This document shows, one piece after another, positions 34,072-44,145 of a stretch of 64,000 nucleotides of DNA. Origin of the DNA: Pantoea nemavictus (GTDB lineage: Bacteria > Pseudomonadota > Gammaproteobacteria > Enterobacterales > Enterobacteriaceae); assembly GCF_037479095.1 (NCBI RefSeq), contig NZ_JBBGZW010000001.1:992001-1056000 (forward strand). The letters are read 5' to 3'. The position numbers were made by a program, and so were the translations under genes. Numbering within the stretch: position 1 is the first letter of the stretch; each line of letters begins with the position of its first letter. The notes beneath the pieces are model-generated. The model worked only from the letters and a program-made list of their open reading frames with translations. It was not told the origin of the DNA and ran no database searches.

Positions 34072-34593
34072 ATGCCTATTCCCATTGTGAAATTACGTCC
34101 CTTTACCCTGCAAGATATCGATGCTTTTACTGAGGCCGTTAATGAATCCTTGAGCACTCTTAAGCCCTGGTTGGCGTGGGCGCATGATGATTATCTTTTA
34201 GAGGAAGCGGTTAGTTGGATCAATTTCACGCACATCCAGCGAACCAAGGGTGAGGCTGAAGAGTTCGCCATTGTCGATGACAAGGATCGGTTATTGGGTG
34301 GCGCCGGTATACGCTTCGCCAGGCATCCGGGCGAATTTAGCGCATTAGGATATTGGGTACGAAGTGATGCTCAGCGGCAAAGCGTAGCAACCCGCGCGGT
34401 AGCGCAGTTAGTCGAGTTTGGCTTTCAGCATCCACATATTAATCAGCTTGAGATTCTGGCTGCAGAAGAGAACCACGCGAGTCGTGCAGTGGCATTACGT
34501 AGCGGCTTTTCGTTTGTCGATTATCGCTACGGATTGATCGTATTAGCCAATGGCGCGGTCAATACGGCGATTTATCATTTAAAACGACCATAA
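34072..34593 (+). CDS. GNAT-family N-acetyltransferase (RimJ/RimL type)
   Basis: The 173-residue protein fits the RimJ/RimL-like GNAT group: N-terminal LRPFTLQDIDAFTEAVNES, LKPWLAWAH, a GYWV strand (GYWVRSDAQRQSVATRAVAQLVEFGF) carrying a modified acetyl-CoA loop, and NHASRAVALRSGF. The substrate is unknown; relatives acetylate ribosomal protein N-termini or small amines. In the acetyl-CoA loop the usual Gly-rich R/Q-G-x-G/A is not evident (SDAQRQSVATRA). AGGAG sits 7 bases before the ATG. It is divergent from aroF and shares the TyrR-box region. Confidence 0.85.
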   Translation: MPIPIVKLRPFTLQDIDAFTEAVNESLSTLKPWLAWAHDDYLLEEAVSWINFTHIQRTKGEAEEFAIVDDKDRLLGGAGIRFARHPGEFSALGYWVRSDAQRQSVATRAVAQLVEFGFQHPHINQLEILAAEENHASRAVALRSGFSFVDYRYGLIVLANGAVNTAIYHLKRP

Positions 34594-34627
34594 AAAAGGG
34601 GCTGACCAAATGGCCAACCCCTTGTTT
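34593..34627. terminator. Bidirectional terminator between the GNAT gene and rplS
   Basis: AAGGGG-CTGACC...GGCCAACCCCTTG hairpin with AAAAAA on the left and TTGTTT on the right, between converging genes. Confidence 0.8.
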
Positions 34628-34649
34628 GCTATTAACTTTGAGAAGTCGC

Positions 34650-35042
<393 letters not shown>

Positions 35043-35807
35043 TTACTCTCCCGCCTCATCGTTTTGTTGCTGCTGATGTTCACGCTGGAACTCATTTAGC
35101 AACCGTGCTTGCTCTTCAGTCAGAGCCAGGTTTTCCAGAAGTTCAGGTCTTCTTAGCCAGGTACGGCCTAACGACTGTTTCAGACGCCAGCGGCGAATAT
35201 CGGCATGGTTGCCCGACAGTAGAACTGGCGGAACCTCCATCCCTTCTAACACTTCAGGTCGGGTGTAGTGCGGGCAATCCAGCAAACCGTCCGAGAACGA
35301 ATCCTCATCGGCTGACGCCTGTTTCCCCAATACGCCGGGAATAAACCTGGCGACTGAGTCAATCAACGTCATGGCTGGTAGCTCACCGCCACTGAGAACG
35401 TAATCACCGATTGACCATTCTTCGTCAATCTCAGTGTGAATTACGCGCTCATCTATCCCTTCGTAGCGACCACAAACCAGAATCAACTTCTGATTCGTCG
35501 CCAGTTCGCAAACGCCCTGTTGGTCCAGTTTGCGACCCTGAGGTGAAAGATAAATCACCTTAGCGCCTTCTCCCGCCGCCGCTTTCGCTGCGGAGATGGC
35601 GTCCCGTAAGGGTTGCACCATCATCAACATTCCCGGTCCGCCGCCGTAAGGACGGTCGTCCACGGTACGGTGCCGGTCATGCGTGAAGTCACGAGGACTC
35701 CAGCTTTGAATGTTGAGCAGGCCATTTTTTACTGCCCGGCCAGTTACCCCGTACTCGGTAATAGCGCGAAACATCTCTGGAAACAGGCTAATAACACCAA
35801 TCCACAT
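35043..35807 (-). CDS. trmD: tRNA (guanine-37-N1) methyltransferase TrmD
   Basis: TrmD makes m1G37 next to the anticodon, preventing +1 frameshifts. This essential SPOUT enzyme is 254 residues. The SAM knot is visible in [13 protein letters not shown] and [15 protein letters not shown], and the N-terminus is [13 protein letters not shown]. Start ATG 35807 gives that family start; the longer frame to 35861 adds 18 unrelated residues. It lies 35 bases after rimM. Confidence 0.97.
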   Translation of the reverse strand: MWIGVISLFPEMFRAITEYGVTGRAVKNGLLNIQSWSPRDFTHDRHRTVDDRPYGGGPGMLMMVQPLRDAISAAKAAAGEGAKVIYLSPQGRKLDQQGVCELATNQKLILVCGRYEGIDERVIHTEIDEEWSIGDYVLSGGELPAMTLIDSVARFIPGVLGKQASADEDSFSDGLLDCPHYTRPEVLEGMEVPPVLLSGNHADIRRWRLKQSLGRTWLRRPELLENLALTEEQARLLNEFQREHQQQQNDEAGE

Positions 35808-35842
35808 CGCGTTCGCCGTTACGTTACCGGATTGTCCGGAGA

Positions 35843-36391
35843 TCAAAAACCAGGATCCCAATCTACTTCAATAAGGCCAGTAGAGAGATCGACTTTCTTG
35901 ATAACCTGTTCATCAAGAAACGGAATTAACCGCTCTTGCGCACCGAATGCATCCTTCAGGTTTGCCTTAACGACGAGAACGTCGTTCGATCCGGTTTCCA
36001 TCAAATCAATGACTTTGCCCATCTCGTAGCCTTCGAGGTTAACGACTTTCATACCCATAAGGTCTTTCCAGTAGTAATCACCTGCTTCCAGCGCTGGCAG
36101 CTGCGTGGAGTCAACCGTAATTTCGCAATTGGTCAACTGCGTTGCAGCGTCCCGATCGTCAATGCCTTTGACTTTGATGATCAGGTCCTGATTGTGGTGC
36201 TTCCAGCCCTCGAGTTCGACCTGCTGCCATTTACCGGCGCGCTGGATAAACCAGGGTTGGTAGTCGAAGATGCTTTCAGCGTCTTCAGTGGAGGAAAACA
36301 CTTTGAGCCAACCTCGAATGCCGTAAGCCGCGCCCATTTTTCCCAATACGATCGGGTTAACGGGAGGCTGCCCGGCAGGTTTAATGCTCAT
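35843..36391 (-). CDS. rimM: 16S rRNA processing/30S maturation factor RimM
   Basis: RimM helps assemble the 30S head around S19. The 182-residue protein has an N-terminal RimM beta-barrel ([22 protein letters not shown]) and a PRC-barrel ([13 protein letters not shown]...VDWDPGF). ATG 36391 is preferred over the GTG at 36400 because it yields the family length; GGTGG lies just upstream. It is 18 bases after rpsP. Confidence 0.96.
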   Translation of the reverse strand: MSIKPAGQPPVNPIVLGKMGAAYGIRGWLKVFSSTEDAESIFDYQPWFIQRAGKWQQVELEGWKHHNQDLIIKVKGIDDRDAATQLTNCEITVDSTQLPALEAGDYYWKDLMGMKVVNLEGYEMGKVIDLMETGSNDVLVVKANLKDAFGAQERLIPFLDEQVIKKVDLSTGLIEVDWDPGF

Positions 36392-36409
36392 GCTCACCAC
36401 CGTGACAGA

Positions 36410-36658
36410 TTAAGCTGCTTTTTTTGCTTCTTTGATCAGCGCGTTAACGCGATCAGAAAGCGTTGCGCCCTGGCCAACCCAGTGCTCAATACGGTCCAGA
36501 TCCAGACGCAGACCTTCAGCCTGACCAGAAGCGATCGGGTTGAAGAAACCTACGCGCTCGATGAAACGACCGTTACGAGCATTGCGGCTGTCAGTAACGA
36601 CGACCTGATAGAACGGACGCTTTTTAGCGCCGTGACGTGCCAAACGAATTGTTACCAT
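36410..36658 (-). CDS. rpsP: 30S ribosomal protein S16
   Basis: S16 is an early 30S assembly protein. The 82 residues read [20 protein letters not shown] and match E. coli. The ATG at 36658 follows GAGGATGTT; the longer frame to 36745 runs through a leader hairpin. It is first gene of the rpsP-rimM-trmD-rplS operon. Confidence 0.98.
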   Translation of the reverse strand: MVTIRLARHGAKKRPFYQVVVTDSRNARNGRFIERVGFFNPIASGQAEGLRLDLDRIEHWVGQGATLSDRVNALIKEAKKAA

Positions 36659-36680
36659 AACATCCTCATTAGTTAATAAA

Positions 36681-36716
36681 GCGCTCGGGCCCCATCGAGG
36701 AACGGGGCCCGAGCGC
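36681..36716 (-). promoter_or_regulatory. Strong leader hairpin upstream of rpsP
   Basis: A perfect 13 bp inverted repeat (GCGCTCGGGCCCC, 10-base loop, GGGGCCCGAGCGC) lies ~22 bases before the rpsP start. On the rpsP strand it is followed only by TTTATT, so it is at most a weak terminator. It may be an attenuator, RNA processing site or the ffh 3' structure. Confidence 0.7.
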
Positions 36717-36800
36717 GATATAAAAAGCCCGAAAATTTTACTCATTTTGGCGCAAAAAGCAACCTAAGCGTGCCAAATTTCCGGCTTTTTGACGGCCGCA

Positions 36801-38162
36801 TTAGCGACCAGGGAATCCAGGTGGCATCATGCCTTTCATGCCACGCATCATTTTGGCCATGCCACCTTTCTTCATTTTCTTCATCATGCGCTGCATATCA
36901 TCGAACTGTTTCAGCAGTCGATTGACGTCTTGCACCTGCATGCCCGAGCCCAGCGCAATACGACGTTTGCGCGAACCCTTGATAATTTCTGGCTTCTCAC
37001 GCTCTTTACGCGTCATCGAATTGATGATGGCTTCCATGCGAACCAGCACTTTGTCATCCATCTGCGACTTCACGTTATCAGGCAGTTGACCCATGCCCGG
37101 CAGTTTGCCCATCAGGCTCGCCATACCGCCCATGTTGCGCATCTGCTTCAACTGCTCAAGAAAATCATTGAGGTCAAAACCGTCGCCGGTTTTCAGTTTT
37201 TTCGCCAGCTTCTCAGCCTGATCGCGGTCAACTTTGCTCTCGATATCTTCGATCAGCGACAGAACATCGCCCATGCCGAGAATGCGCGAGGCGATACGTT
37301 CTGGATAGAAAGCTTCCAGCGCTTCGGTCTTCTCGCCCATCCCCATGAATTTAATCGGCTTGCCGGTAATGTGACGAATCGACAGCGCCGCACCACCGCG
37401 CGCATCACCGTCGACTTTCGTCAGGATGACACCGGTCAGCGGCAGCGCTTCATTGAAGGCTTTTGCCGTATTCGCGGCATCCTGACCGGTCATGGCGTCG
37501 ACCACAAACAGGGTTTCCACCGGATTAATCGCGGCGTGCACCTGTTTGATTTCGTCCATCATCGCTTCATCGACGTGTAAACGACCGGCGGTATCCACCA
37601 GCAGCACATCGTAGAATTTCACTTTGGCTTCTTTCAGCGCGTTCTGAACAATATCGACCGGCTTTTGGCTCAGATCGGACGGGCAGAAATCGACGCCAAC
37701 CTGCTGTGCCAGGGTTTCCAGCTGCTTGATCGCCGCAGGGCGATAGACGTCAGCAGAAACAACCAAAACTTTCTTTTTATGCTTTTCGCGTAAAAACTTA
37801 CCCAGCTTCGCGACGCTGGTGGTTTTACCGGCACCTTGCAAACCCGCCATCAACACCACGGCCGGTGGTTGCGCATTCAGATTGAGCGCATTATTTTCAG
37901 CCCCCATCGCTGCAACCAGTTCATTGCGAACGATTTTGATGAACTCCTGACCTGGCGTCAGGCTTTTGTTCACATCGTGGCCAACTGCAGCTTCTTTCAC
38001 GCGATTAATAAAATCACGCACTACCGGCAGCGCAACGTCAGCTTCCAGCAGCGCCATGCGCACTTCGCGCAGCGTGTCTTTAATGTTGTCTTCGGTCAGC
38101 CTTCCGCGGCCGCTGATATTGCGCAGGGTTTGCGACAAACGATCGGTTAAATTATCAAACAT
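36801..38162 (-). CDS. ffh: Signal recognition particle GTPase Ffh
   Basis: Ffh binds 4.5S RNA and signal peptides of nascent membrane proteins and hands them to FtsY. The 453 residues equal E. coli. Order: N domain (1-~88), G domain with P-loop GLQGAGKTT (107-115) and DTAGRL, then the Met-rich M domain (~300-453, MQRMMKKMKKGGMAKMMRGM). It is divergent from ypjD. Confidence 0.98.
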   Translation of the reverse strand: MFDNLTDRLSQTLRNISGRGRLTEDNIKDTLREVRMALLEADVALPVVRDFINRVKEAAVGHDVNKSLTPGQEFIKIVRNELVAAMGAENNALNLNAQPPAVVLMAGLQGAGKTTSVAKLGKFLREKHKKKVLVVSADVYRPAAIKQLETLAQQVGVDFCPSDLSQKPVDIVQNALKEAKVKFYDVLLVDTAGRLHVDEAMMDEIKQVHAAINPVETLFVVDAMTGQDAANTAKAFNEALPLTGVILTKVDGDARGGAALSIRHITGKPIKFMGMGEKTEALEAFYPERIASRILGMGDVLSLIEDIESKVDRDQAEKLAKKLKTGDGFDLNDFLEQLKQMRNMGGMASLMGKLPGMGQLPDNVKSQMDDKVLVRMEAIINSMTRKEREKPEIIKGSRKRRIALGSGMQVQDVNRLLKQFDDMQRMMKKMKKGGMAKMMRGMKGMMPPGFPGR

Positions 38163-38329
38163 GCTCTCTCACTTAGAACCGTAGCGAGGCCGCCCCAGGC
38201 GACACAATACGGCGGATTATAACACGAAGACGGAGCGATCTCTGCAATTGACCTTCAGATCGTTTGGAGCCTGCTGCTGCTGGCGCTATACTGCTTTTTT
38301 CCTTATCTGACCGATACCTGAAAGGATCT

Positions 38330-39124
38330 ATGTTCGTTTTCGCGATCGTGGCGCTGTTCGCCTACTCCCTCAGTCTTGCACTCATCATTCCCAGCCTGCT
38401 TAAACGCAACGGTGGCTGGCGCCGTTTTGCCGTGCTTTCTGCCTGCGTGGCGCTGATTGCGCACGCCGTTGCCCTGCAGCAGCGCATTTTTGCCGTAGAT
38501 AACGGGCAAAATCTCAGTCTGCTCAATATCGGTTCGCTAGTTAGCCTGCTGATCTGCGCCATCATGACGATTGTTGCCTCACGTAATCGTGGCTGGCTGC
38601 TGCTGCCCATTGTGTACGGCTTCGCATTGATTAACCTGGCCTTCGCCACTTTTGTGCCGAATGCCTTTATTACGCATCTTGAAACCACGCCGGGCATGAT
38701 GGTTCACATTGGTCTGTCGCTGTTTGCCTATGCCACGCTGATTATTGCCGCGCTCTATGCGTTACAACTGGCGTGGATTGATTACCAGTTGAAAAACAAG
38801 AAGCTGGCTTTCACCCAGGATATGCCACCGCTGCTGAGCATTGAGCGCAAAATGTTTCACATCACGCAAATTGGTGTCGTGCTGCTGACGCTGGTGCTGT
38901 GCACCGGACTGTTCTTCATGCATAACCTGTTTAGCGCGGAGAATGTAGATAAAGCGGTTCTCTCCATCATTGCCTGGTTTGTCTACATTGTTTTGCTCTG
39001 GGGGCACTATCACGAAGGCTGGCGCGGACGCCGCGTCGTGTGGTTCAACTGTGGCGGTGCGCTGCTGCTAACCATGGCCTACTTCGGCAGTCGCGTACTT
39101 CAGCACCTGCTCACATCTCACTAA
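38330..39124 (+). CDS. ypjD: Inner-membrane protein YpjD (cytochrome c assembly-like)
   Basis: The 264-residue protein has about eight membrane helices and the HemX/CcsA-like WGHYHEGWRGRRVVWFN segment. It matches E. coli YpjD across its length. Its function is not firmly known; the E. coli gene is linked to CorB-dependent magnesium or cobalt traits by neighbourhood only. ATG 38330 is chosen (MFVFAIVALFAYS) with AAAGGA 3 bases away. A longer frame from 38264 adds 22 residues without family support. corB starts 7 bases downstream. Confidence 0.9.
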   Translation: MFVFAIVALFAYSLSLALIIPSLLKRNGGWRRFAVLSACVALIAHAVALQQRIFAVDNGQNLSLLNIGSLVSLLICAIMTIVASRNRGWLLLPIVYGFALINLAFATFVPNAFITHLETTPGMMVHIGLSLFAYATLIIAALYALQLAWIDYQLKNKKLAFTQDMPPLLSIERKMFHITQIGVVLLTLVLCTGLFFMHNLFSAENVDKAVLSIIAWFVYIVLLWGHYHEGWRGRRVVWFNCGGALLLTMAYFGSRVLQHLLTSH

Positions 39125-39131
39125 GGATTTT

Positions 39132-40421
39132 GTGTTGGAACACGTTTCAACCACCACGCTGATCATTACGCTGGTCATCATGGTGCTGGTCTCTGCGTAT
39201 TTCTCCGGTTCAGAGACCGGCATGATGACGCTCAATCGTTACAAACTGCGCCATAAAGCCAAAAGCGGTAACCGCGGTGCGCGTCGGGTGGAAAAACTTC
39301 TGCGTCGGCCGGATCGCTTGATCAGCCTGGTTTTAATCGGCAACAACCTCGTTAATATTCTCGCCTCCGCACTCGGCACCATCGTTGGCATGCGCCTGTA
39401 TGGCGATGCCGGCGTCGCGATTGCCACCGGTATTCTGACATTTGTGGTGCTGGTCTTTGCCGAAGTGTTGCCCAAAACGGTCGCTGCGCTCTATCCGGAA
39501 AAGGTAGCGTATCCCAGCAGTGTGTTATTGGCCCCGTTGCAATATGTCATGCTGCCACTGGTATGGCTGCTGAATACCATCACAAGGATTTTGATGCGCA
39601 TGGTGGGCATTAAAACCGATGGTTCTATCAGCTCAGCATTAAGTAAAGAAGAGCTACGCACCATTGTGTATGAATCACGCTCACTGATGTCACGCCGCAA
39701 TCAGGACATGCTGCTGTCAGTGCTCGATCTGGAAAAAGTTAGCGTGGATGACATCATGGTGCCGCGCAATGAGATCGTCGGCATCAACGTCAATGACGAC
39801 TGGAAATCCATCGAGCGCCAGCTCAGCCATTCTCCACATGGACGCATCGTTCTGTTCCGTGATTCATTGGATGATTGCGTCGGTATGCTGCGCGTACGCG
39901 AAGCCTGGCGCATGATGACCGAGAAGAAAGAGTTCAACAAAGATCGTCTGTTGCGTGCTGCCGATGAAATTTACTATGTGCCTGAAGGTACGCCGTTAAA
40001 CGTACAGCTGGTAAAATTTCAGCGTAATAAAAAGAAAGTCGGTTTGGTGGTCGATGAGTATGGCGATATCAAAGGGTTAGTGACCATTGAAGATATTCTG
40101 GAAGAGATTGTGGGTGATTTCACCACCTCAATGTCACCGTCGCTGGCAGAAGAAGTCATGCCGCAGAATGATGGTTCGGTACTGATTGAAGGCAGCGCCA
40201 ACGTGCGTGAAATCAATAAAGCCTTTAACTGGACGCTGCCGGAAGAGGATGCGCGCACCATTAACGGCATGCTGCTTGAAGCTCTGGAGGAGATTCCGCT
40301 GGTCGATACCCGCATAACGCTTGGCGCCTATGATATCGATATTCTCGATGTGCAGGATAATATGGTGAAGCAGGTGCGTATCACGCCGCATCACGCACTG
40401 AAATCCTCAATCGGCTCCTGA
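39132..40421 (+). CDS. corB: CNNM/CorB-type ion transporter with CBS domains
   Basis: CorB (YfjD) is a CNNM-family membrane protein linked in enterics to magnesium and cobalt resistance. The 429-residue protein has an N-terminal DUF21 membrane domain (~1-180, SAYFSGSETGMMTLNRYKL), a CBS pair (~205-330, DDIMVPRNEIVGI and VVDEYGDIKGLVTIEDILEEIVG) and a C-terminal CorC_HlyC domain (~345-425). The start is GTG 39132 or TTG 39135; AAGGA (39123-39127) is better spaced for the TTG. A terminator follows. Confidence 0.93.
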   Translation: MLEHVSTTTLIITLVIMVLVSAYFSGSETGMMTLNRYKLRHKAKSGNRGARRVEKLLRRPDRLISLVLIGNNLVNILASALGTIVGMRLYGDAGVAIATGILTFVVLVFAEVLPKTVAALYPEKVAYPSSVLLAPLQYVMLPLVWLLNTITRILMRMVGIKTDGSISSALSKEELRTIVYESRSLMSRRNQDMLLSVLDLEKVSVDDIMVPRNEIVGINVNDDWKSIERQLSHSPHGRIVLFRDSLDDCVGMLRVREAWRMMTEKKEFNKDRLLRAADEIYYVPEGTPLNVQLVKFQRNKKKVGLVVDEYGDIKGLVTIEDILEEIVGDFTTSMSPSLAEEVMPQNDGSVLIEGSANVREINKAFNWTLPEEDARTINGMLLEALEEIPLVDTRITLGAYDIDILDVQDNMVKQVRITPHHALKSSIGS

Positions 40422-40432
40422 AGCCTGCACAC

Positions 40433-40463
40433 AAAAACGCCGCGATGATCGCGGCGTTTTTTT
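40433..40463. terminator. Bidirectional terminator between corB and luxS
   Basis: ACGCCGCGA-TGA-TCGCGGCGT with AAAAA on the left and TTTTTTT on the right. Confidence 0.9.
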
Positions 40464-40485
40464 ATGGTGCCTAAGCAACAACTAA

Positions 40486-41001
40486 CTAGATATGCAGCTC
40501 TTTCAGCTTTTCAGCAGGGAGCTTCAGATCTTCGTTGCGGTTAACGCCAATGTCGTGAGCCAGCACATTACGCGCGATCTGCTGCGCTTCATCCAGTGAG
40601 TGCAGCTTGTAGCTACCGCACTGATACTCGTTCAGCTCTGGAATCTGGCCCTGCTCTTTCACTTTCAGCACATCTTCCATCGCGCCTTTCCAGGCTTTCG
40701 CCACGCGCTGCTCGTCAGGCGTGCCAATCAAGCTCATGTAGAAGCCGGTACGGCAACCCATCGGCGAGATGTCGACGATTTCTACGCCATCACCATTCAG
40801 GTGATTGCGCATGAAGCCGGCAAACAGGTGCTCCAGCGTATGAATGCCACGCTCAGTCAGAATTTCAATATTCGGACGGCAGAAACGCAGGTCGAAGACG
40901 GTGATGGTATCGCCATGCGGAGTCTTCATGGTTTTTGCTACGCGCACTGCAGGCGCGCCCATGATGGTGTGATCAACAGTAAAACTATCCAGTAGTGGCA
41001 T
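40486..41001 (-). CDS. luxS: S-ribosylhomocysteine lyase LuxS
   Basis: LuxS splits S-ribosylhomocysteine to homocysteine and DPD, precursor of AI-2, closing the activated methyl cycle. The 171 residues match E. coli. Metal ligands H54, H58 and C128 and catalytic E57 are in place ([18 protein letters not shown]). AGGAGGTGAC lies ~6 bases before the ATG. MicA is encoded divergently, just upstream. Confidence 0.98.
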   Translation of the reverse strand: MPLLDSFTVDHTIMGAPAVRVAKTMKTPHGDTITVFDLRFCRPNIEILTERGIHTLEHLFAGFMRNHLNGDGVEIVDISPMGCRTGFYMSLIGTPDEQRVAKAWKGAMEDVLKVKEQGQIPELNEYQCGSYKLHSLDEAQQIARNVLAHDIGVNRNEDLKLPAEKLKELHI

Positions 41002-41038
41002 ACGTCACCTCCTGTTTTGAGATTTTTTTTAAAACAAT

Positions 41039-41066
41039 GAAACTTTTCTGTTCGCCCAACGTCTGA
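41039..41066 (+). promoter_or_regulatory. Sigma-E promoter of micA
   Basis: -35 GAAACTT (41039-41045), 15 bp spacer, -10 GTCTGA (41061-41066), close to the sigma-E consensus GGAACTT-N15-GTCTAA. The start site falls at the micA 5' end. Confidence 0.85.
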
Positions 41067-41072
41067 ATATAT

Positions 41073-41151
41073 GAAAGACGCGCATTTGTTATCATCATCC
41101 CTGACAACAGAGATGTTTATTTTGGCCACATTGATGTGGCCATTTTCTTTT
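41073..41151 (+). ncRNA. micA: Envelope-stress small RNA MicA
   Basis: MicA is an Hfq-dependent sRNA made under sigma-E that represses ompA and other envelope mRNAs by base pairing. The window has the E. coli 5' seed region GAAAGACGCGCATTTGTTAT and following ATCATCATCCCTGA without change. A variable middle follows, then terminator hairpin TGGCCACAT-TG-ATGTGGCCA with TTTTCTTTT. It lies between luxS and gshA, on the opposite strand, exactly as in E. coli. Confidence 0.95.
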
Positions 41152-42717
41152 CTAGCCTTCGCGACCTGCAAGGTAGCTTTCGAAATCCAGCGTATCGCTC
41201 TGTTCCAGCTGCTCTTGCGCTTGCAGCGACTCACGCGCCTGACGACTAAAATCATCTTCAGTCAGAATCTCTAACGACTCCTCGCACAGCAGATGACGAT
41301 ATTGCTCCGCTAATGCCACGCCTGCGCCGGTCAAACCATTTTCTTTAATGGCATGAAGGATGCGCGCCGAATAGGTTAGCTCAGGATCGTCAAAGGATGC
41401 CACCAGTTGATCGCAAACCTGTTGATATTGCGTATTGCCGTGATTACTGTCGAGCACCTCGGCTACGCGACGCAGATCGGCAAACAGCGCTTTACCCACT
41501 TCAACCAACGTATGCTCAGTTTCGCTACAACCCACCGCGATAACCTGACCCGGCTTACGTCCTTCCATCACCACACGGTTCCAGTTTTTACGCGTACACA
41601 ACAGCTCATCGGCGCTCATTTCCGGCGCATCAGCCAGCGTACACCAAATCAGGAACAGGTCGAGGAAGCGAGCCTGATTGGCATCAACACCAATCGCCGA
41701 GAACGGGTTGATATCCAGTGAGCGCACTTCAATGTATTCGATACCACCGCGCAGCAGCGCATCGGATGGCGCTTCGCCTGAACGCGTAACACGCTTTGGA
41801 CGAATGGGCGCATACAGCTCATTTTCAATCTGCAGAACGTTGGTATTCAGCTGTAGCCAATTGCCATCGGCATCTTTAGTGCCCATTGCCGCATACTCTT
41901 CCGACGGCGTTTTGATTGCCGCTTTAAGCGCCGCAACGTAGCCTTCCAGCGAGTTAAAGGTAATCCCTAATCCACTCTGCGATTTATTGGTGTAACCAAG
42001 ATCGCTCAGGCGCAACGACGTGGCGTGCGGCAGCCACAGCGTGCCTTTACCGTCAGTTTCAAACGGCAACTTGCTCTCTTCGCGCCCTTGCAGGAATGAG
42101 GAACAGATAGCAGGTGATGCTCCGAACAGATAAGGAATTACCCAGCCAAAGCGATAATAATTTCGAATCAAACGCAGATAGCCGGCGGATATGGTCTCTT
42201 TGCCGCTTTCCAAATCTTTCACATCTGCCCACTCTTGCCAAAATGACAAAGGCAGCGAGAAATTGTAATGCACGCCTGAAATAATCTGCATCAGCGCGCT
42301 ATAACGATTTTTGAGGCCCTGACGATACAGGGTTTTCATTTTACCGATATTGGAGCTGCCGTACTGCGCTAGCTCAATACTATCAACGTCATCGATATAG
42401 CCAGGCATACTAAAGGGCCACAAACGCTCTTCGCCCAACTCACGCGCGACATGGCGGTGAATATCACGCAGGAACGCCAGTGAACGATCGATGCTCTGAT
42501 CAACAGGCGTGATGAACTCCATCAGCGTTTCGGCAAAATCGGTAGTAATCCAATCATGCTTGAGTGCCGAACCCAAAGACTCGGGGTGCCCTGTGGTTGC
42601 CAGGTGACCATCGGGTTTAACGCGTAATGATTCGCGCTCAATACCACGGCCGATACCCTTTAACGCGTCAGGATGCGCTTCCAGCCAGGAAAGTGCCTTA
42701 GATACGTCCGGGATCAC
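41152..42717 (-). CDS. gshA: Glutamate-cysteine ligase
   Basis: GshA joins glutamate and cysteine, the first and limiting step of glutathione synthesis. The protein is 521 residues against 518 in E. coli, with the conserved [31 protein letters not shown] and [12 protein letters not shown] segments. The start is GTG 42717, with GGGAGG 5 bases upstream giving [11 protein letters not shown]. The first possible in-frame start, at 42891, would add 58 residues with no family match. It lies 73 bases after yqaA. Confidence 0.95.
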   Translation of the reverse strand: MIPDVSKALSWLEAHPDALKGIGRGIERESLRVKPDGHLATTGHPESLGSALKHDWITTDFAETLMEFITPVDQSIDRSLAFLRDIHRHVARELGEERLWPFSMPGYIDDVDSIELAQYGSSNIGKMKTLYRQGLKNRYSALMQIISGVHYNFSLPLSFWQEWADVKDLESGKETISAGYLRLIRNYYRFGWVIPYLFGASPAICSSFLQGREESKLPFETDGKGTLWLPHATSLRLSDLGYTNKSQSGLGITFNSLEGYVAALKAAIKTPSEEYAAMGTKDADGNWLQLNTNVLQIENELYAPIRPKRVTRSGEAPSDALLRGGIEYIEVRSLDINPFSAIGVDANQARFLDLFLIWCTLADAPEMSADELLCTRKNWNRVVMEGRKPGQVIAVGCSETEHTLVEVGKALFADLRRVAEVLDSNHGNTQYQQVCDQLVASFDDPELTYSARILHAIKENGLTGAGVALAEQYRHLLCEESLEILTEDDFSRQARESLQAQEQLEQSDTLDFESYLAGREG

Positions 42718-42790
42718 ATTAACCTCCCGCTGTGTGAATAATTTATTTTTGTTCAGCATAATGTTAACCGTAGCCTCGAATCTGTGCGAA

Positions 42791-43219
42791 TCAATGCCAC
42801 CATTGCAATGTTTGTAATGTGGCGGTCGCGATAACGATATAACGCAGCGTTTTACCGATGGCGAGGAACAGCACCGAGGGCAGCAAGGCAAAGCGCAACC
42901 AACCCGCGAGCACGCAGAGTAAGTCGCCCACTACCGGCAGCCAGCTAAAGATCAGTGCTGCAGGTCCCAATCGATGTAACCACGTCATTGCTGTGTCGTG
43001 CCATCGCCCTTGCCTTTTCAGCGGCATCAGGCGACCAAGAAGAATGTTGGTCAGGCCACCCAGCGTGTTTCCCACTGATGCAGCCAATAACAATCCATAA
43101 ACCGAACCCTTTTGGGCGATCAGCAGTGCAATCAGCACCGCCTCCGAGCTCCCCGGTAACAGGGTTGCACTCAGGAAGCTACTGCCGAATAACGAACCAT
43201 AGGTCAGAAATTCATTCAC
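42791..43219 (-). CDS. yqaA: DedA-like inner-membrane protein YqaA
   Basis: This 142-residue membrane protein is of the SNARE-associated/DedA (VTT) type with about four helices. It has the [14 protein letters not shown] and [14 protein letters not shown] motifs of the family. DedA relatives move lipids across membranes; the role of YqaA itself is unknown. It starts with GTG overlapping the yqaB stop (GTGA), so translation is coupled. Confidence 0.92.
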   Translation of the reverse strand: MNEFLTYGSLFGSSFLSATLLPGSSEAVLIALLIAQKGSVYGLLLAASVGNTLGGLTNILLGRLMPLKRQGRWHDTAMTWLHRLGPAALIFSWLPVVGDLLCVLAGWLRFALLPSVLFLAIGKTLRYIVIATATLQTLQWWH

Positions 43220-43782
43220 AGTAAACGGACATCAACCACGTCCATGCCTGCTGCTTTTGCCGCTTGTACGCCAAAGTCAGCATCCTCAAACACCACACAG
43301 CGCTCGGGCGCAATCCCCATCATTTCAGCGCAGCGTAAAAAGGTATCCGGTTGCGGTTTATGACGCTGTACGTCATCAGCCCCGACAACCGCATCAAACA
43401 GGTGGTAAACGCCCAACTCTTCGAGCAGTGCTTTCGCCAGGCTATGTTCACTGCCGGTGCCCACCGCCATCGGACGGCGACCATGATAGGCTTTGACGAC
43501 GTCCATTAGCGGCAGCGGACGTACGTCATCCAGCAGCATTACCTTTAGAGCCGCGGTTTTTTCTGCTGCCAACAGATGCGGATCATGCGTGGCATTGTTT
43601 TGCTCAAGAATAAACTGCGCCAGCTGCCAGGTGGGTGCGCCGTTGAAGCCCACCATTTTTTCTTCATCCATGGTGAAACCGTAGCGGCTAAGCACCTGCT
43701 GCCAGGCTTTTCGATGTGTCGGCTCAGTATCGAGAATTGTGCCGTCCATATCGAAAATCAGGGCATCATATTGGTCGTACAT
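43216..43782 (-). CDS. yqaB: HAD-family sugar phosphatase YqaB
   Basis: The E. coli homologue dephosphorylates fructose-1-phosphate. The 188-residue protein has HAD motif I FDMDGTILDTEP, motif II VGTGS and motifs III/IV in KPQPDTFL...FEDADFG. ATG 43782 is preceded by GGAG and gives MYDQYDALIFDMDG. The longer frame to 43815 is not supported. It forms an operon with yqaA and probably gshA. Confidence 0.93.
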   Translation of the reverse strand: MYDQYDALIFDMDGTILDTEPTHRKAWQQVLSRYGFTMDEEKMVGFNGAPTWQLAQFILEQNNATHDPHLLAAEKTAALKVMLLDDVRPLPLMDVVKAYHGRRPMAVGTGSEHSLAKALLEELGVYHLFDAVVGADDVQRHKPQPDTFLRCAEMMGIAPERCVVFEDADFGVQAAKAAGMDVVDVRLL

Positions 43783-44024
43783 TGTCACTCCGTCGAGTAC
43801 CACAAAATGAGCCATTACTTTAGCGTAATGCGCTCAGGTTGTCGCCAGGCGCGCTTAACCGCAAATGCTTTGAAAGCATTAGCATTTTTCGTTTTAGGAA
43901 AAAGGTCATAGCGTAATACCGGTGATAAACGGCGGTAATTACAACGTTTTTTAGTGGATGTAGAGATTGTCGTTGGAGGATTCAGAAACTAAGTGTCAAA
44001 AACTGAGAGATATCGAAGAAGTGA

Positions 44025-44101
44025 TGGTGCATCCAGGAGGATTCGAACCTCCGACCGCTCGGTTCGTAGCCGAGTACTCTATCCAGCTGAGCTATGGATG
44101 C
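44025..44101 (-). tRNA. tRNA-Arg (ACG), copy 5 (last transcribed)
   Basis: A 77 nt cloverleaf GCATCCATAGCTCAGCTGGA with anticodon loop CTACGAA and encoded CCA. All five copies are identical by eye. Confidence 0.96.
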
Positions 44102-44145
44102 ATCGAGTTACTGCTGAGGTAAATTTTGAGAAGTTTGAAGAGGAA

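Noticed and set aside
36789..37580. 263-codon plus-strand frame opposite ffh, rich in His and Arg
   Set aside because: Composition is what the reverse of a Met/Lys-rich gene gives; ffh is unambiguous.
41119..41151. Terminator of gshA
   Set aside because: The hairpin has its T-tract on the + strand only and belongs to MicA, not to the minus-strand gshA transcript.
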